64,000 bases of DNA, from the NCBI RefSeq assembly GCF_002860865.1, contig NZ_PKIE01000005.1, positions 1-64,000 on the forward strand, in the 5' to 3' direction. Both the position numbers and the translations under genes were made by a program. The DNA is from Streptococcus mitis. GTDB taxonomy: Bacteria > Bacillota > Bacilli > Lactobacillales > Streptococcaceae. Below the pieces are notes generated by a model that worked only from the letters and a program-made list of their open reading frames with translations, ran no database searches and had not been told where the DNA came from. This document shows, piece by piece, positions 18,670 through 27,745 of this stretch (its first letter is position 1; each line of letters starts with the position of its first letter).

Positions 18670-19300
18670 TCATGCAAGCAGCGAGTAAGAGGAAAGGCAC
18701 GAAAGGAAGTCTTTCCTTTTTCTTTTGCAGGAGAAAGGCTAGAATTCCTGTTGCAGAAGCAAATTGAATCAAGATCAGTAACTCCGTTACGCTAAAGACG
18801 AGAGCACAAGAAGCCAAAAAGAGAAAATCCCCTGCGCCCATGCGGATATCGATAAAATGAGCCAAAATTCCAAGGACAAGGAAGAAGACCATGACTAGAT
18901 TCCAGCCAGAGCCGGCCATTAGGATTAGATGGAAAGTCATCCAGACCAGTAAGGGATATTCCTGATGGCGAAAATCGTAGATGCCCAAGGTCAAACCAGC
19001 ATTGATTAGGACGACTTGCCCCAAGGAAAGCAATTCCCAAGACCAAGCCAGAAAGAGGAGTCCTAAGCCTAGTTCAAAGAGGGCATACCAGACAGGATAA
19101 GGAGCCTTGCAGTAGCGACAGTGAAAGCGATTGAAGACCTGCGAGAGAATAGGAATCAAATCTAAGGGGCGCAAGCGAGTCTGACAGGAATCGCAGTGAC
19201 TAGCAGGTTGGATAATGGATTGCTCAGGAAAACGGTCAATGACCAAACCAAGAAAGGAAGCGAGAATGCTCCCGACAAGAAAAAAATAAATATCAATCAT
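18641..19300 (-). CDS. cclA: Type IV prepilin peptidase / N-methyltransferase
   Basis: 219-residue polytopic membrane aspartyl protease that matures prepilins of the competence pseudopilus. N-terminal domain has the zinc-type CxxC pair (HCDSCQ and HCRYCK). The two catalytic Asp are in YDFRHQEYP and GAGDFL (the GxGD motif). About six to seven membrane helices. The position after trpA matches the pneumococcal competence gene cclA (pilD), which I take as the name; the assignment is from memory of synteny. Confidence 0.9.
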   Translation of the reverse strand: MIDIYFFLVGSILASFLGLVIDRFPEQSIIQPASHCDSCQTRLRPLDLIPILSQVFNRFHCRYCKAPYPVWYALFELGLGLLFLAWSWELLSLGQVVLINAGLTLGIYDFRHQEYPLLVWMTFHLILMAGSGWNLVMVFFLVLGILAHFIDIRMGAGDFLFLASCALVFSVTELLILIQFASATGILAFLLQKKKERLPFVPFLLLAACMIIFGKLLLV

Positions 19301-19369
19301 ACTTATCTATTCGTAAAAAATTGGAGAAGTAGTATAATGTAGAAACATAAACAAGATGGTGAGGCAAAG

Positions 19370-19825
19370 ATGATAATTCGTTTTGAAGAAAAGGTGAGCA
19401 CAGAAAACGCTCAGCTCGTATGCCAATGGTCCAACTCCCTTGGCAAATCCTTTCAAGAACAATGGATGGGACCAAGGATTTCTTTTCCCTTGACAATTCA
19501 AGTTTTGCAAGAGTTGGAAGGAATCTTTTCAATCTTTGAAGGACAAGAGTTTGTCGGGCTTATCCAGAAAATCAGGCTAGAAGACAGTAATCTTCATATT
19601 GGAAGATTTTTTATCAATCCTCAGAAACAGGGGCAAGGCTTAGGTAGGCAGGCTTTAAGGAAATTTGTTAGTTTGGTCTTTGAAAATAGAGATATAGACA
19701 GCATCTCTCTAAATGTCTTCGAGGCAAATCAAAGAGCTCAGAATCTTTACCAAAAAGAAGGATTTGAAATCGTTCAAATAGTTGAAGAACCTGTACGAAA
19801 ATACATCATGAAAAAGTTGAGATAG
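19370..19825 (+). CDS. GNAT-family N-acetyltransferase
   Basis: 151-residue acetyl-CoA-dependent acetyltransferase. The acetyl-CoA pyrophosphate loop is visible as NPQKQGQGLGRQALRKF (about residues 84-100, Q-x-x-G-x-G/A form), followed by the usual FEANQRAQNLYQKEGFE region. Substrate unknown. A TATAAT at 19333-19338 precedes it. Monocistronic between cclA (divergent) and susR. Confidence 0.85.
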   Translation: MIIRFEEKVSTENAQLVCQWSNSLGKSFQEQWMGPRISFPLTIQVLQELEGIFSIFEGQEFVGLIQKIRLEDSNLHIGRFFINPQKQGQGLGRQALRKFVSLVFENRDIDSISLNVFEANQRAQNLYQKEGFEIVQIVEEPVRKYIMKKLR

Positions 19826-19954
19826 GAAGAAACAAAGTCTTTTCCTGTGGTAGGTAGATTCCTATATATGAAATTGAAGGGATTTTAGAAAGCCAATTGG
19901 AGTGATTTTATCCATGATGGGGAAATGATCTGGATAAAAATGATTGAGAAATAG

Positions 19955-19983
19955 TTGCTAAAAAAGCGTTTGCATGATACTAT
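19955..19983 (+). promoter_or_regulatory. susR promoter with overlapping cre-like site
   Basis: TTGCTA and TACTAT 17 bases apart. The spacer holds AAAAAGCGTTTGCA, which fits 11 of 14 positions of the CcpA cre consensus TGWAANCGNTNWCA. The RBS AAGGAGGTGA follows 8 bases after the -10. Confidence 0.55.
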
Positions 19984-20004
19984 ATATTGAAAGGAGGTGA
20001 TAAT

Positions 20005-21006
20005 ATGGTAGAACAAAGAAAATCAATTACCATGAAAGATGTTGCTTTAGAAGCAGGAGTTAGTGTTGGAACAGTTTCACGTGTGATTAATAAAGAAAAA
20101 GGCATTAAAGAAGTAACTTTGAAAAAAGTGGAACAAGCGATTAAAACTTTGAATTACATTCCAGATTACTATGCTAGAGGAATGAAGAAAAATCGAACAG
20201 AAACGATTGCAATCATTGTACCAAGTATCTGGCATCCCTTCTTTTCAGAATTTGCTATGCATGTGGAAAATGAAGTCTATAAGAGGAATAATAAATTACT
20301 CTTATGTTCTATAAATGGTACAAATCGAGAGCAAGACTACCTGGAGATGTTGCGTCATAATAAAGTTGATGGAGTGGTTGCCATTACCTATAGTCCAATT
20401 GAACATTACCTGTCGTCAGGAATTCCCTTTGTCAGTATTGACCGTACATACTCAGATATTGCCATTCCTTGTGTTTCATCAGATAATGATGCAGGTGGAA
20501 GAGAAGCAGCTAAACAATTAATTAGTAAAGGATGTCAGCACTTAGCCTTTGTGGGTGGACATAATACAACCATTAATGAAACCAAACGTCGTAGAATTTC
20601 ATTTGAAAAGTATGTCCAAGAGCATAAAATACCTCTTAGTATTTTTGATTTGGATGAGACAGTTACTGACTATCATGGGAAGCTAGAGAGTTTCTTGGAA
20701 GAAAATTCTTCTATAGATGGAATTTTTACAATCAACGATTTTACAGCTTTGGATGTGATTGAAATTCTAGAAAAGAATGGCAAACGTATTCCTCATGATG
20801 TCCAAATTATTGGATACGATGGAATTAAAATGGCTGGAGACAGAGATTATCTACTTTCAACAATTGAGCAACCCCTGGAGGAAATGGCTAGAGAAGCTGT
20901 ACGAATCCTATTTGATATCATAGAAGGAAAGGCTGTTAATTTGCAGACAATCCTACCAGTGAAATTTGTTGAAGGAAAAACAACAAAAAATGAAAATAAG
21001 TCTTGA
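20005..21006 (+). CDS. susR: LacI/GalR-family regulator of the sucrose locus
   Basis: 333-residue repressor: N-terminal LacI helix-turn-helix (MKDVALEAGVSVGTVSRVINK, about residues 10-30) and a periplasmic-binding-protein-like effector domain. Start set at ATG 20005, eight bases after AAGGAGGTGA, rather than 19987. It is followed by an ABC importer and a GH32 enzyme in the order of the pneumococcal susR-T1-T2-X-H locus. The two TGAAACGTTTCA palindromes downstream are its likely operators. Confidence 0.88.
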   Translation: MVEQRKSITMKDVALEAGVSVGTVSRVINKEKGIKEVTLKKVEQAIKTLNYIPDYYARGMKKNRTETIAIIVPSIWHPFFSEFAMHVENEVYKRNNKLLLCSINGTNREQDYLEMLRHNKVDGVVAITYSPIEHYLSSGIPFVSIDRTYSDIAIPCVSSDNDAGGREAAKQLISKGCQHLAFVGGHNTTINETKRRRISFEKYVQEHKIPLSIFDLDETVTDYHGKLESFLEENSSIDGIFTINDFTALDVIEILEKNGKRIPHDVQIIGYDGIKMAGDRDYLLSTIEQPLEEMAREAVRILFDIIEGKAVNLQTILPVKFVEGKTTKNENKS

Positions 21007-21031
21007 CAGAAAGCGCTATCAATGATAGAAT
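21003..21031 (+). promoter_or_regulatory. susT1 promoter with cre site in the spacer
   Basis: TTGACA and TAGAAT exactly 17 bases apart, overlapping the susR stop. The spacer contains AGAAAGCGCTATCA, matching 13 of 14 cre positions, so CcpA would block this promoter directly. Confidence 0.82.
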
Positions 21032-21069
21032 AAATTCAGATAAAAAAGATTTATTTTTTAGAACAAAAA

Positions 21070-21081
21070 TGAAACGTTTCA
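21070..21081. promoter_or_regulatory. LacI-type operator 1 (probable SusR site)
   Basis: Perfect palindrome TGAAACGTTTCA with central CG, the LacI/GalR signature, inside an AT-rich leader downstream of the susT1 promoter. Confidence 0.72.
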
Positions 21082-21131
21082 AAAATAAAATAAATAGACA
21101 GCGCCAAGCGTTATCTTTTTAAAACAAAAAA

Positions 21132-21143
21132 TGAAACGTTTCA
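21132..21143. promoter_or_regulatory. LacI-type operator 2 (probable SusR site)
   Basis: Second identical TGAAACGTTTCA palindrome, 62 bases (about six helical turns) from the first and just ahead of the susT1 ribosome site. The pair suggests looping or a roadblock. Confidence 0.72.
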
Positions 21144-21158
21144 AAAAAGGAGGTTGCT

Positions 21159-22076
21159 ATGAATAGCAAAGCGAAGCAAGTTTCTCTTTGGGAAAGAATC
21201 AAGAAACAAAAACTCTTGTTATTGATGACTGTCCCTGGTTTAGTTTTAACCTTTATCTTTAAATACATTCCTATGTATGGGGTTTTAATCGCATTTAAAG
21301 ATTACAATCCCTTAAAAGGAATTTTAGGGAGTGATTGGATTGGTTTTTCTGAGTTTACAAAATTCATATCCTCTCCCAACTTTGGTATCTTGTTAGCCAA
21401 TACTTTAAAATTAAGTATCTATGGTTTATTGCTTGGCTTTTTACCACCAATCATTCTTGCTATTATGCTCAATCAACTCTTGAGTGAAAAAGTCAAAAAA
21501 CGAATTCAGCTCATTTTATACGCACCAAACTTTATCTCAGTCGTTGTTATCGTTGGTATGATTTTCCTTTTCTTTTCAGTGGGAGGGCCAATCAACAATT
21601 TTCTCTCTATGTTTGGAATAAAGGCTGACTTCTTGACAAATCCAGACTTCTTTAGACCTTTATACATCTTTAGTGGTATCTGGCAAGGAATGGGCTGGGC
21701 TTCAACGCTCTACACAGCAACATTAGTAAATGTAGATCCAGCTTTAGTAGAAGCAGCAAGACTGGATGGAGCCAATATCTTCCAACGAATCTGGCACATT
21801 GATATTCCAGCTCTTAAGCCCATTATGGTTATCCAATTTGTTTTAGCTGCAGGTGGAATTATGAATGTCGGTTATGAAAAAGCATTCTTAATGCAGACAT
21901 CGTTAAATTTGCCAACTTCTGAAATTATCTCTACGTATGTCTATAAAGTTGGTCTTGTATCAGGAGACTATTCTTACTCAACAGCGGTTGGTTTGTTTAA
22001 TGCAGTGATTAACGTAGTATTGCTTGTTGCAGTTAACCAAATCGTTAAACGCATGAATAATGGTGAAGGAATTTAA
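21159..22076 (+). CDS. susT1: Sucrose-type ABC importer permease 1
   Basis: 305-residue membrane permease of a carbohydrate importer (CUT1/LplB-like). Six predicted helices; the EAA loop that contacts the ATPase reads EAARLDGANIFQRIWHIDIPALKP. No ATPase is encoded locally, as in pneumococcus where one MsmK serves several importers. Preceded by AAAGGAGG. Second member of the sus gene order. Confidence 0.9.
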   Translation: MNSKAKQVSLWERIKKQKLLLLMTVPGLVLTFIFKYIPMYGVLIAFKDYNPLKGILGSDWIGFSEFTKFISSPNFGILLANTLKLSIYGLLLGFLPPIILAIMLNQLLSEKVKKRIQLILYAPNFISVVVIVGMIFLFFSVGGPINNFLSMFGIKADFLTNPDFFRPLYIFSGIWQGMGWASTLYTATLVNVDPALVEAARLDGANIFQRIWHIDIPALKPIMVIQFVLAAGGIMNVGYEKAFLMQTSLNLPTSEIISTYVYKVGLVSGDYSYSTAVGLFNAVINVVLLVAVNQIVKRMNNGEGI

Positions 22077-22086
22077 GGAGGGAAGC

Positions 22087-22977
22087 ATGAAAAATTCGAT
22101 TATGGATACCAAATTTGATAGACGTATCTTACTCTTAAATAAAATCATTATTGTCTTTATCGTTTTGATAACCTTACTTCCTTTACTTTATATCGTCGTA
22201 GCATCCTTTATGGATCCTAAGGTTCTGGTTAGTAGAGGGATTAGCTTTAATCCATCCGATTGGACGGTAGAAGGTTACCAGCGTGTATTCAGTGACCAAT
22301 CTATTCTAAGAGGTTTTATCAATTCCCTGCTTTATTCTTTTGGCTTTGCAGCTTTAACAGTATTGCTATCTGTGTTTACAGCTTATCCTCTTTCCAAAAA
22401 AGATTTGGTAGGGCGCCGTTGGATTAACTACTTCTTGATTGTAACCATGTTCTTTGGTGGTGGTTTAGTCCCAACTTACTTGCTCGTAAAAGAATTGGGA
22501 ATGCTAAATACTCCATGGGCTATCATTATTCCCGGTGCTGTCAATGTTTGGAATATTATTCTTGCTAGGGCTTATTTCCAAGGATTGCCTGAAGAATTGG
22601 TAGAAGCAGCCGTCATTGATGGTGCAAATGATTTACAGATTTTCTTCAAAATCATGCTTCCTCTTGCAAAACCAATTATGTTTGTTCTCTTCCTCTATGC
22701 TTTTGTAGGACAGTGGAACTCATACTTTGATGCAATGATTTATATCAAGGATCCAAACTTGGAACCATTGCAACTTGTACTTCGTAAAATTCTCATTCAG
22801 AGCCAACCAGGTCAAGACATGATTGGAGCACAAGCGGCTATGAATGAAATGAAACGTTTAGCTGAATTGATTAAATACGCAACTATTGTCATTTCCAGCT
22901 TGCCATTGATTGTTATGTATCCATTCTTCCAAAAATACTTTGATAAAGGAATTATGGCTGGTTCACTTAAAGGATAA
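22087..22977 (+). CDS. susT2: Sucrose-type ABC importer permease 2
   Basis: 296-residue permease, six helices, EAA loop EAAVIDGANDLQIFFKIMLPLAKP. Start chosen at ATG 22087 just after AAGGAGGG, rather than the in-frame ATG 22060 that lies inside susT1. Pairs with SusT1 to form the membrane channel. Confidence 0.9.
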   Translation: MKNSIMDTKFDRRILLLNKIIIVFIVLITLLPLLYIVVASFMDPKVLVSRGISFNPSDWTVEGYQRVFSDQSILRGFINSLLYSFGFAALTVLLSVFTAYPLSKKDLVGRRWINYFLIVTMFFGGGLVPTYLLVKELGMLNTPWAIIIPGAVNVWNIILARAYFQGLPEELVEAAVIDGANDLQIFFKIMLPLAKPIMFVLFLYAFVGQWNSYFDAMIYIKDPNLEPLQLVLRKILIQSQPGQDMIGAQAAMNEMKRLAELIKYATIVISSLPLIVMYPFFQKYFDKGIMAGSLKG

Positions 22978-23005
22978 AAAAAGAAAAAATAAAAGGAGTT
23001 TTCTC

Positions 23006-24622
23006 ATGAAATTCAAAACATTCTCAAAATCAGCAGTTTTGTTGACAGCTAGTTTAGCAGTACTTGCAGCCTGTGGCTCAAAAAATACAGCTTCAAGTCC
23101 CGATTATAAGTTGGAAGGTGTAACATTCCCGCTTCAAGAAAAGAAAACATTGAAGTTTATGACAGCCAGTTCACCGTTAGCTCCTAAAGATCCAAATGAA
23201 AAGCTAATTTTGCAACGTTTGGAAAAGGAAACAGGAGTTCATATTGATTGGACCAACTACCAATCCGACTTTGCAGAAAAACGTAACTTGGATATTTCTA
23301 GTGGCGATCTACCAGATGCTATCCACAATGACGGAGCTTCAGATGTGGACTTGATGAACTGGGCTAAAAAAGGTGTTATTATTCCAGTTGAAGATTTGAT
23401 TGATAAATACATGCCAAATCTTAAGAAAATTTTGGATGAGAAACCAGAATACAAGGCTTTAATGACCGCACCTGATGGCCATATTTACTCATTTCCATGG
23501 ATTGAAGAACTTGGAGCTGGTAAAGAGTCTATTCATAGCGTCAACGATATGGCTTGGATTAACAAAGATTGGCTTAAGAAACTTGGTCTTGAAATGCCAA
23601 AAACTACTGATGATTTGATTAAAGTCCTAGAAGCTTTCAAAAACGGGGATCCAAATGGAAATGGAGAGGCTGATGAAATTCCATTTACATTTATTAGTGG
23701 TAACGGAAACGAAGATTTTAAATTCCTATTTGCTGCATTTGGTATAGGGGATAACGATGATCATTTAGTAGTTGGAAATGACGGTAAAGTTGACTTCACA
23801 GCAGATAACGACGACTATAAAGAAGGTGTGAAATTCATCCGTCAATTACAAGAAAAAGGCTTGATCGATAAGGAAGCCTTCGAACATGATTGGAATAGTT
23901 ACATTGCTAAAGGTCATGATCAGAAATTTGGTGTTTACTTTACATGGGATAAGAGTAATGTTACTGGAAGTAATGAAAGTTATGATGTTTTACCAGTACT
24001 TGCTGGACCAAGTGGTCAAAAACACGTAGCTCGTACAAACGGTATGGGATTTGCACGTGACAAGATGGTTATTACCAGTGTAAACAAAAACCTAGAATTG
24101 ACAGCTAAATGGATTGATGCACAATACGCTCCACTCCAATCTGTTCAAAATAACTGGGGAACTTACGGAGATGACAAACAACAAAACATCTTTGAATTGG
24201 ATCAAGCGTCAAATAGTCTAAAACACTTACCACTAAACGGAACTGCACCAGCAGAACTTCGTCAAAAGACTGAAGTAGGGGGACCACTAGCTATTCTAGA
24301 TTCATACTATGGTAAAGTGACAACTATGCCAGATGATGCCAAATGGCGTTTGGATCTTATCAAAGAATATTATGTTCCTTACATGAGCAATGACAATAAC
24401 TATCCAAGAGTCTTTATGACACAGGAAGATCTGGATAAGATTGCCCACATCGAGGCAGATATGAATGACTATATCTACCGTAAGCGCGCTGAATGGATTG
24501 TAAATGGCAATATTGATGCTGAGTGGGATGATTACAAGAAAGAACTTGAAAAATACGGACTTTCAGATTACCTCGCTATTAAACAAAAATACTACGACCA
24601 ATACCAAGCAAACAAAAACTAG
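23006..24622 (+). CDS. susX: Sugar-binding lipoprotein of the sus importer
   Basis: 538-residue extracellular solute-binding protein. Signal peptide with lipobox LAVLAACGS (lipidated Cys about residue 22), then a large family-1 binding domain (ETGVHIDWTNYQSDF, NDMAWINKDWLKKLGLEMPKT). Start at ATG 23006 after AAAGGAG; the longer frame upstream overlaps susT2 and would destroy the signal peptide. Length fits SusX/LipO-type binders. Sucrose or short fructans are the likely ligands, given SusH. Confidence 0.9.
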   Translation: MKFKTFSKSAVLLTASLAVLAACGSKNTASSPDYKLEGVTFPLQEKKTLKFMTASSPLAPKDPNEKLILQRLEKETGVHIDWTNYQSDFAEKRNLDISSGDLPDAIHNDGASDVDLMNWAKKGVIIPVEDLIDKYMPNLKKILDEKPEYKALMTAPDGHIYSFPWIEELGAGKESIHSVNDMAWINKDWLKKLGLEMPKTTDDLIKVLEAFKNGDPNGNGEADEIPFTFISGNGNEDFKFLFAAFGIGDNDDHLVVGNDGKVDFTADNDDYKEGVKFIRQLQEKGLIDKEAFEHDWNSYIAKGHDQKFGVYFTWDKSNVTGSNESYDVLPVLAGPSGQKHVARTNGMGFARDKMVITSVNKNLELTAKWIDAQYAPLQSVQNNWGTYGDDKQQNIFELDQASNSLKHLPLNGTAPAELRQKTEVGGPLAILDSYYGKVTTMPDDAKWRLDLIKEYYVPYMSNDNNYPRVFMTQEDLDKIAHIEADMNDYIYRKRAEWIVNGNIDAEWDDYKKELEKYGLSDYLAIKQKYYDQYQANKN

Positions 24623-24631
24623 AGGTTGATT

Positions 24632-25951
24632 ATGGGAGATAAGAAATACACAGTAGAAAAAGCAAATCGTTTTATAGCAGAAAATAAACATCTCGTAAAT
24701 ACTCAGTATAAGCCTGAAGAACATTTTTCAGCTGAGATTGGTTGGATCAATGATCCAAATGGATTTGTCTATTTTCGTGGAGAATACCATCTCTTTTATC
24801 AATTCTATCCTTATGATAGTGTTTGGGGGCCTATGCACTGGGGACATGCTAAAAGTAAGGACTTGGTGACTTGGGAGCACTTGCCAGTGGCACTTGCTCC
24901 TGACCAAGATTATGACCGCAATGGATGTTTCTCAGGTTCTGCAATTGTCAAGGATGATCGCCTATGGCTCATGTATACTGGACATATCGAAGAAGAAACA
25001 GGTGTTCGTCAAGTGCAAAATATGGCATTTTCAGACGACGGGATTCACTTTGAAAAGATTGAACAAAATCCAGTTGCAACTGGAGCAGACCTGCCAGATG
25101 AGTTGATTGCTGCTGATTTCCGTGATCCAAAACTCTTTGAAAAATATGGACGCCATTACTCCGTAGTAGCTGCCAAACACAAGGATAATGTGGGCTGTAT
25201 CGTTCTACTAGGGTCCGATAACCTAGTAGAATGGCAGTTCGAATCCATCTTTTTAAAAGGGATAGAACACCAAGGCTTTATGTGGGAATGCCCAGATTAC
25301 TTTGAGTTAGATGGGAAGGATTGCCTTATTATGTCACCCATGCGTTATCAACGTGAGGGAGACTCATATCATAACATCAACTCATCGGTTTTGTTCACGG
25401 GTAAGGTAGATTGGGGAGAAAAACGTTTTATCCCAGAATCAGTTCAAGAAATTGATCATGGCCAAGACTTCTATGCGCCACAAACATTGTTGGACGATCA
25501 AAATCGTCGTGTCTTGATTGCTTGGATGCAGACATGGGGGCGCACCCTTCCAACCCATGATCAAGAACACAAGTGGGCATGTGCCATGACTTTACCTAGA
25601 ATTCTAAGATTGGAAAATGGCAAACTAAGACAATTCCCTGTTAAAAAAGGCCAATATCAAATCCAAATAGATAAAGATTGTCATTACCGCTTAGGAAATG
25701 ATACAGATTATCTTGAATTTGGTTATGACAGTAATGCGCAGCAAGTTTACATTGATCGTAGCCATCTTGTTCAAAAAATTCTAGGTGAAGAAGAACAGGA
25801 CACTAGTCGACGGTATGTAGATCTTGAAGCTAAAGAATTGGAAGTTATTCTAGATAAAAATTCCATCGAAATTTTTGTCAATCAAGGTGAAGCAAGCTTG
25901 ACTGCAACTTATTACTTAACAGTGCCAGCTGAGCTATCACGAATCGATTAA
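24632..25951 (+). CDS. susH: Sucrose-6-phosphate hydrolase / fructosidase (GH32)
   Basis: 439-residue GH32 glycosidase without signal peptide, so cytosolic. The three catalytic motifs are present: WINDPNGF (nucleophile Asp), FRDPKLF (transition-state Asp) and WECPDYF (acid/base Glu). Since SusT1T2X is an ABC importer that does not phosphorylate, the substrate is probably free sucrose or a fructo-oligosaccharide. Start at ATG 24632; TTG 24626 is an alternative. Confidence 0.9.
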   Translation: MGDKKYTVEKANRFIAENKHLVNTQYKPEEHFSAEIGWINDPNGFVYFRGEYHLFYQFYPYDSVWGPMHWGHAKSKDLVTWEHLPVALAPDQDYDRNGCFSGSAIVKDDRLWLMYTGHIEEETGVRQVQNMAFSDDGIHFEKIEQNPVATGADLPDELIAADFRDPKLFEKYGRHYSVVAAKHKDNVGCIVLLGSDNLVEWQFESIFLKGIEHQGFMWECPDYFELDGKDCLIMSPMRYQREGDSYHNINSSVLFTGKVDWGEKRFIPESVQEIDHGQDFYAPQTLLDDQNRRVLIAWMQTWGRTLPTHDQEHKWACAMTLPRILRLENGKLRQFPVKKGQYQIQIDKDCHYRLGNDTDYLEFGYDSNAQQVYIDRSHLVQKILGEEEQDTSRRYVDLEAKELEVILDKNSIEIFVNQGEASLTATYYLTVPAELSRID

Positions 25952-25980
25952 AAAATAAGTTATTTCTCCTAAAGAAAAAG

Positions 25981-26015
25981 TTCTCTTTCTAGCAAAATGG
26001 AAAGAGAATTTTTTT
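25981..26015. terminator. Terminator between susH and the convergent SDR gene
   Basis: TTCTCTTTC/GAAAGAGAA hairpin followed by seven T on the plus strand and flanked by A on the left, so it may work in both directions. Confidence 0.8.
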
Positions 26016-26894
26016 CTAATTTATCTGAGAATGTTTCTGTTTAAACATCTCAATCTTATCATCGCAATAAGCGATTAAATCTCGAGTTTTCTCAAAAGTA
26101 TAGCTTTTTTCAGATACAGATTTCACTTTCTTCTCATCAAAATAGTAGCCAGTCAAACCAGTAATTTCTTCTGAAAAGGTAAGGTAGTAGCCTGTTTCAA
26201 TCCCCTCATCTAGATTTTTGGAAAATGACTTCATCAAGCGTCCGAAGAGAGACTTTTTCGTCTTTTCATCACTGGAATAATTCCCTAAGTTTGTTGAAAT
26301 TAAGCCAGGATGGTAAGAATTGATGGTGATATTTGAACCTCTTAAAAAGAAGTCTCTTGCCAGATAACGTGTCATCCAAATAGTGTAAAGTTTGGAATTA
26401 TTGTAGGCCAATCCTGGATTATAGTTGTTCTCAAATCCAAAGTCTAAATCCTTGACCTTGGCAAAATGATGCATATAGGAAGAAGTATTAATGACACGGC
26501 CGTCAGCCGCTTCTTCTAACAAGGGACTTAGTTCAGTTGTTAAAATATAGGGAACCAGAACAGATAACATCAAGGTCAACTCGACATTTTCAGCACTCGC
26601 TTTTCGTTCTTTTCCAGCATACAGTCCTGCATTGTTAAACAAGACATCAATACTTTGAAAGTCTCGCTTGATTTCCTCCAGAAATCGATAAACATCATCT
26701 AATTTTGAAAAATCTGCAAGGTAGCTAGAAACTCTGCCTCTCAAGGAAACTGCCCGAACCTCTTGAAGCGCCAGCTCAAGTTTTTGGGGATTTCGACCAT
26801 GGAGGATGACATGATGGCCTTCACTGGCCAATTTCTTTGCCAAATGTTTACCGATACCGTCAGTAGCACCTGTAATCAGAATCGTTTTGACCAT
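26016..26894 (-). CDS. Short-chain dehydrogenase/reductase
   Basis: 292-residue Rossmann oxidoreductase. NAD(P) site GATDGIGKHLAKKL at the N-terminus, NNAG (LFNNAGLYAG), catalytic Ser in NTSSYMHH and the Y-x-x-x-K pair in AYNNSKLYT. Close in pattern to retinol-dehydrogenase-like SDRs. Start at 26894 (MVKTILITG); the longer frame runs into the upstream gene. Third gene of the minus-strand unit headed by the quinone reductase; the upstream stop is one base away. Confidence 0.85.
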   Translation of the reverse strand: MVKTILITGATDGIGKHLAKKLASEGHHVILHGRNPQKLELALQEVRAVSLRGRVSSYLADFSKLDDVYRFLEEIKRDFQSIDVLFNNAGLYAGKERKASAENVELTLMLSVLVPYILTTELSPLLEEAADGRVINTSSYMHHFAKVKDLDFGFENNYNPGLAYNNSKLYTIWMTRYLARDFFLRGSNITINSYHPGLISTNLGNYSSDEKTKKSLFGRLMKSFSKNLDEGIETGYYLTFSEEITGLTGYYFDEKKVKSVSEKSYTFEKTRDLIAYCDDKIEMFKQKHSQIN

Positions 26895-26895
26895 A

Positions 26896-27732
26896 TTAGT
26901 CCTCCAAGAAGGCCAGTAGTTCTTTTGAAAATTCCTCTGCATATTGGAAAATCGAACCGTGTCCAGCATTTGGATAGATGATCAGCTTACTATTTTCGAT
27001 TTTTGCATGCATATCATAAGAATTCTCCGTTGGAACCTGCATATCCTTATCCCCGTTGACGATTAAGGTTGGTTGGGTGATGAATTGAAGGTCGTCCTGC
27101 GAATCTTTTCCCCAACGTTTAATAGCTTTGAGTTGAGTTAGGAATCCTGGTAGGTTCATGTCTTTATCCGCAAATTCCTTTGTTCTCATCCCCATTCGTC
27201 CTAGGACTTTCAAAGCTTCAATTTTCCCTTGTTCATCATGATTATAGAAGATATAGCGTTTAGGATCGATGCGTTCGAGTCCAGCTTTAAACATATAGTT
27301 AAAGGTTTTCCCTGTGACCTTATCGACTTCTTTTCCACCTCGAGGTCCTGTGCCAGCCAAGATTAAACGATTGACTAGAGTAGGATTTATTCGGACGATT
27401 TCTTGGGCAATCATACCTCCCATAGAAAGGCCAAGAAGATTGATTTTATCGTAACCAAGCGCTTCTACAAAGTCAATTGTCTGCTTAGCCATTCCAGGAA
27501 TAGTCGGAGCAACTTTGCCTTGACTGGCTCCAACACCAGGAAGATCGACTACAATGACATGGTGCTTTTCAGCAATCAAGTCTAAGAGTTTAGGATCCCA
27601 GTTATCGAGAGTTGCTGCCAAATGAACCAGCATGATGAGAGGGAGTTGAGATTTGTCTTTACTAAGTTCGCGATAAGCGATTTTGTTCCCGTCTACTGTG
27701 ATGAATTGATTTTTTGTAGTAAGATATGACAT
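26896..27732 (-). CDS. Alpha/beta hydrolase
   Basis: 278-residue alpha/beta-hydrolase. Nucleophile elbow GLSMGG (about residues 98-103), catalytic Asp region IVNGDKDMQVP and His in NAGHGSIFQYAEEF. Similar to haloperoxidase/esterase-like members of reductase operons. Start at 27732 (MSYLTTKNQF, after GGAAAA); the frame continues upstream into the reductase gene. Middle gene of a three-gene operon. Confidence 0.85.
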   Translation of the reverse strand: MSYLTTKNQFITVDGNKIAYRELSKDKSQLPLIMLVHLAATLDNWDPKLLDLIAEKHHVIVVDLPGVGASQGKVAPTIPGMAKQTIDFVEALGYDKINLLGLSMGGMIAQEIVRINPTLVNRLILAGTGPRGGKEVDKVTGKTFNYMFKAGLERIDPKRYIFYNHDEQGKIEALKVLGRMGMRTKEFADKDMNLPGFLTQLKAIKRWGKDSQDDLQFITQPTLIVNGDKDMQVPTENSYDMHAKIENSKLIIYPNAGHGSIFQYAEEFSKELLAFLED

Positions 27733-27745
27733 TGTGTTTTCCTTT

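Noticed and set aside
19826..19954. Possible extra att scar (CTTTTCCTGTGGTAGGTAGATTCC) before susR
   Set aside because: Only partly like the tRNA-Lys scars; lacks the GCCCCCT core and the hairpin.
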